Shown in pieces: positions 61,359-64,000 of a DNA stretch of 64,000 bases (position 1 is the first letter of the stretch; every line of letters starts with the position of its first letter). The stretch spans positions 3,486,001-3,550,000 of the forward strand of contig NZ_CP083239.1 of the NCBI RefSeq assembly GCF_022836935.1, in the 5' to 3' direction. Both the position numbers and the translations under genes were made by a program. The DNA comes from Ancylobacter polymorphus. GTDB lineage: Bacteria > Pseudomonadota > Alphaproteobacteria > Rhizobiales > Xanthobacteraceae. The notes beneath the pieces were generated by a model, which was given only the letters and a program-made list of their open reading frames with translations, was not told where the DNA came from and did no database searches.

Positions 61359-62414
61359 ATGTCCGATCAGGAAAAGCTCGCCGCGCTGCGCGCAAAATAT
61401 GCCGGCGTCGGCGGTGGCGTCGTCTATGACGAAACCTTCAAGCGCGTCGCCGAACTGCAGTTCAAGGACGGCGAAAAGCGCGTCTGGCCGTGGGCCGGCG
61501 CGGCGACGCTGCTCGACGCCCCCTATCGCCCCGATGTGCAGGAGCTGGCCGATTTCGGCGGTCTCGACATGGCGCTCATCGGCGTGCCGATGGATCTCGG
61601 CGTCACCAACCGCGCCGGCGCCCGCCTCGGCCCGCGCGCCGTGCGCGCCATCGAGCGCGTCGGGCCCTATGAGCATGTGCTCGGCATGGTCCCCGCCGCC
61701 GAGGCCAAGGTGGCGGATATTGGCGACGTGCCGTTCCGCTCGCGCTTCAGCCTCGATTCCTGCCATGAGGACATCGAGGCCTTCTATAAGAAGATCGTGG
61801 CCGCGGGCGTCATCCCGCTCTCCTGCGGCGGCGATCATTCCATCACCGGCTCCATCCTCAAGGCGGTGGGCGAAAAGCGGCCGGTGGGCATGCTGCACAT
61901 CGACGCCCATTGTGACACCTCCGGCACCTATGAGGGCGCGAAGTTCCACCATGGCGGCCCCTTCCGCAACGCGGTGCTGGACGGCGTACTCGACCCGGCG
62001 CGCACCATCCAGATCGGCATTCGGGGCGGCGCGGAATTCCTGTGGGAGTTCTCCTATGAGAGCGGCATGACCGTGATCCATGCCGAGGAGGTCACCGGCC
62101 TCGGCGTGCCTGCCATCGTGGCGAAGGCCAAGGAAGTGCTGGGCGACGGGCCGGTCTATGTCTCCTTCGATGTCGACAGCCTCGACCCCGCCTTCGCCCC
62201 CGGCACCGGCACGCCGGAAATCGGGGGTCTCACCTCGCGCGAGGTGCTGGAACTGCTGCGCGGGCTGAACGGGCTCGACGTGATCGGCGGCGATGTGGTG
62301 GAAGTGGCCCCGCAATATGACGCCACCTCCAACACCGCTCATGCGGCGGCGCAGGTGCTGTTCGAGATCTTCTGCCTGGCGGTGACGGCACACAAGGCGC
62401 GGAAGGGCTCCTGA
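61359..62414 (+). CDS. Ureohydrolase, guanidinobutyrase/agmatinase-like
   Basis: A 351-residue manganese hydrolase releasing urea from a guanidino compound. Canonical ligands: His in LSCGGDHSITGS, D-H-D in MLHIDAHCDTSG, D-D-D in VSFDVDSLDPAFAPGTGTPE, and the substrate loop KFHHGGPFRNAV. The start ALIGVPMDLGVTNRAGARLG resembles the guanidinobutyrase/guanidinopropionase branch. Its stop shares one base with the nitrilase gene (TGATG), so the two act together. It differs from the other ureohydrolase of the window (11663-12616), which has DQHLD in place of DAHCD. Confidence 0.88.
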   Translation: MSDQEKLAALRAKYAGVGGGVVYDETFKRVAELQFKDGEKRVWPWAGAATLLDAPYRPDVQELADFGGLDMALIGVPMDLGVTNRAGARLGPRAVRAIERVGPYEHVLGMVPAAEAKVADIGDVPFRSRFSLDSCHEDIEAFYKKIVAAGVIPLSCGGDHSITGSILKAVGEKRPVGMLHIDAHCDTSGTYEGAKFHHGGPFRNAVLDGVLDPARTIQIGIRGGAEFLWEFSYESGMTVIHAEEVTGLGVPAIVAKAKEVLGDGPVYVSFDVDSLDPAFAPGTGTPEIGGLTSREVLELLRGLNGLDVIGGDVVEVAPQYDATSNTAHAAAQVLFEIFCLAVTAHKARKGS

Positions 62415-63208
62415 TGCGCCTCGCTCTCTGGCAGACGGCGGGCGATCCCGGCAACGAGCCCGCCGCCAATCTCGACCGGCTGGACGCGGCGGCGGCAAAG
62501 GCGGCGGAAGGCGGTGCCGATCTGCTGCTGGCGCCGGAAATGTTCCTCACCGGCTACAATATCGGCCGCGAGGCGGCTTTGGCGAAGGCGGAGCCGGCGG
62601 AGGGCCCCAGCGCCCGCCGCGCCGCCGACATCGCCCGCGCGCACGGGATTGGCCTCTGCTACGGCTATCCCGAGCGCGGCGATGGCGGGGCGATCTATAA
62701 TTCCTGCCTGCTACTGGCCAAGGACGGCACGCGCCTGCTCAATTTCCGCAAGACGCATCTGTTCGGCGATCTCGACCGGGCGATGTTCGCGCCCGGCGAG
62801 GGCACGGCGGAACTGGCCCGCTTCGAGGGCTACGGCGTCGGCATGCTCATCTGCTACGACGTGGAGTTCCCCGAGGCGGTGCGGGCGCTGGCGCTGGCGG
62901 GCGCCGACCTCGTTCTGGTGCCGACCGCCAACATGAAGCCCTATGACGCGGTCTCGCTCTATGTCGTGCCGGCCCGCGCCTTCGAGAACGAGCTGTACGT
63001 CGCCTACGCCAATCGCTGCGGCGTCGAGGGCGAACTCGACTATATGGGCCTGAGCTGCGTCGGCGATCCCATGGGCGGAAATCTGGTGCTGGCGGGCGAT
63101 GGCGAGGAACTCATCTTCGCCGATCTCGATCCGGCCCGACTGCGAGAGGCCCGCCGTCTCAGCACGCATCTCGGCGACCGGCGGCCGGAGGTCTACGGGC
63201 GTCTCTAG
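62414..63208 (+). CDS. Carbon-nitrogen hydrolase (nitrilase superfamily amidase)
   Basis: A 264-residue amidase with the Glu-Lys-Cys triad: Glu in LLLAPEMFLTGYNIG (about 42), Lys in LNFRKTHLFGDLD (about 113) and Cys in MLICYDVEFPEAVRALAL (about 147). YLFGDLD-type and MKPYDAVS/VPARAFENELYVAYAN blocks fit aliphatic omega-amide or 4-guanidinobutyramide-type hydrolases. Coupled to the guanidinobutyrase-like gene, it may hydrolyse 4-guanidinobutyramide to 4-guanidinobutyrate in the arginine-oxygenase route; this pathway assignment is inference. A hairpin follows. Confidence 0.85.
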   Translation: MRLALWQTAGDPGNEPAANLDRLDAAAAKAAEGGADLLLAPEMFLTGYNIGREAALAKAEPAEGPSARRAADIARAHGIGLCYGYPERGDGGAIYNSCLLLAKDGTRLLNFRKTHLFGDLDRAMFAPGEGTAELARFEGYGVGMLICYDVEFPEAVRALALAGADLVLVPTANMKPYDAVSLYVVPARAFENELYVAYANRCGVEGELDYMGLSCVGDPMGGNLVLAGDGEELIFADLDPARLREARRLSTHLGDRRPEVYGRL

Positions 63209-63225
63209 TCACTCCTCAAAACGAC

Positions 63226-63260
63226 GGCTCCCGGAGCGGCCTTTCGGCCGTCCGGGAGCC
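63226..63260. terminator. Bidirectional terminator hairpin between convergent genes
   Basis: A perfect 10-bp stem GGCTCCCGGA / TCCGGGAGCC with an inner GGCC/GGCC pairing. On the minus strand it is followed by GTCGTTTT, so it best serves the leftward MFS gene, but its position 18 bp after the nitrilase stop suggests use in both directions. Confidence 0.75.
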
Positions 63261-63281
63261 CCCTATTGCGTAGAGCTGCGC

Positions 63282-64000
63282 TCAGTGCGCCGGCTGCTCG
63301 CGGCCGACCGTGGCCGGCGCCGCTTCCGCCTCCACCGCGCTGCGGGCGATCAGCCGCGCGCGCAGCGGCTTCAGCACGAACAGGGCGAGCAGAGCGGCGA
63401 CGGCGTTGAGCCCGACCGCGATGGCAAACACCGCGTACCAGCCATAGATCGAGGCGACGACGCTGGCGAGCGGCACCAGCAGCGCCGCCGTGCCCTTGGC
63501 GGTGTAGAGCATGCCGGCATTGGTGGCGGCGAACTTCGAACCGAACGTGTCGCCGCAGGTCGCCGGGAACAGCGAGTAGATCTCGCCAAACACGCCGAAG
63601 AAGCAGGCGGTGGCCAGCACGAACACAAGCGGGTTCGAGCCGTGAAACACCATCACCAGCAGCATCACCGCCGCGGTGCCGAAGGCGATGAACATCGTGT
63701 TCTCACGGCCGATGCGGTCGGAGACATAGCCGAAGACCGGGCGGCCGAAGCCGTCGAAGATGCGGTCGAGCGAAATGGCGAGCGTCAGCGCGGCAGCGGA
63801 GAGGCCGAAGATGCTGACCGGCGTATCGGCGACGCCGAGATCATGCGCGATCGGGCCGATCTGCGCCGCCGCCATCAGGCCACCGGACGCGACCATGACG
63901 AACATGAGATAGAGCAGCCAGAACACCGGCTTGCCGAGCGTCTGCGACGGCGGATAGTCGACCTTGCTCTGCGGGATGCGCAGCGCCTTCTTCGGCGCGG
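63282..64000 (-). CDS. MFS transporter, oxalate:formate antiporter (OFA) family (partial, N-terminus beyond window)
   Basis: Only the C-terminal half is inside the window; the frame is open to base 64000. The visible 239 residues contain KALRIPQSKVDYPPSQTLGK then PVFWLLYLMFVMVASGGLMA, the domain-2 start typical of OxlT-like carriers, and about six helices, including FDGFGRPVFGYVSDRIGREN (MFS motif) and FFGVFGEIYSLFPATCGDTF. OFA carriers exchange oxalate/formate or related small acids. Substrate not decidable from this half. No tctA-type or frc/oxc genes are visible. Confidence 0.85.
   Translation of the reverse strand, partial: APKKALRIPQSKVDYPPSQTLGKPVFWLLYLMFVMVASGGLMAAAQIGPIAHDLGVADTPVSIFGLSAAALTLAISLDRIFDGFGRPVFGYVSDRIGRENTMFIAFGTAAVMLLVMVFHGSNPLVFVLATACFFGVFGEIYSLFPATCGDTFGSKFAATNAGMLYTAKGTAALLVPLASVVASIYGWYAVFAIAVGLNAVAALLALFVLKPLRARLIARSAVEAEAAPATVGREQPAH

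Overview
The window is GC-rich, densely packed bacterial DNA. It has many 4-bp ATGA/GTGA overlaps, six or more ABC importers, ECF sigma/anti-sigma control of iron uptake, DctABD, DmeRF and tandem cold-shock domains. Together these point to an alphaproteobacterium of the Hyphomicrobiales (Rhizobiales). A free-living or plant-associated Xanthobacteraceae-like organism (Ancylobacter/Starkeya type) is my best guess, from gene style only.

Layout. 1-2444: DUF192 protein (cut by the window edge), tandem cold-shock protein, sirtuin and a glyoxalase-like protein. 2645-5598: tRNA-Glu(UUC) followed by a decayed island holding a serine-recombinase scrap, a frameshifted lasso-peptide cyclase, a candidate 49-aa precursor, and abutting fragments of an HPr-kinase-like gene and a PqqD-like gene. 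5613-13854: LysR regulator divergent from a catabolic operon (RidA, polar amino-acid ABC importer, MmgE/PrpD protein, ureohydrolase, M20 deacylase). 14009-22616: FecI/FecR, TonB receptor and ABC importer with a siderophore esterase; fecR and the receptor gene share a 30-bp promoter motif. 22699-30761: LysR regulator divergent from a sulfonate operon (CuyA-like lyase, DegT aminotransferase, Asp/Glu-type racemase, TauABC, HpsN-like dehydrogenase). 30934-36361: orphan low-GC gene, then dctD-dctB divergent from dctA, with two operator palindromes and a sigma-54 promoter.

36555-40720 holds small proteins, a sugar-type MFS carrier with DUF995 and DUF3833 proteins, and a SnoaL-like protein. 40811-46313: amidase and a polyamine ABC importer. 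46434-54205: a plant-responsive-type LuxR solo (OryR/PipR subfamily, judged by two diagnostic residue changes) between two proline-iminopeptidase-like genes and divergent from a peptide ABC importer; one 16-bp palindrome occurs upstream of the solo/importer promoters and again upstream of the second peptidase. 54227-64000: PhnX, DmeR-DmeF metal efflux, an L,D-transpeptidase-family lipoprotein, EutBC, an esterase, a guanidinobutyrase-like/nitrilase pair, and an OFA-family MFS carrier cut by the window end.

The overall theme is scavenging: amino acids, guanidino compounds, sulfonates, C4-dicarboxylates, polyamines, peptides, ethanolamine, phosphonate fragments and foreign siderophores. The most unusual items are the lasso-cluster relic, the LuxR-solo module with matching operators, and the sulfonate operon carrying an aminotransferase and a racemase.
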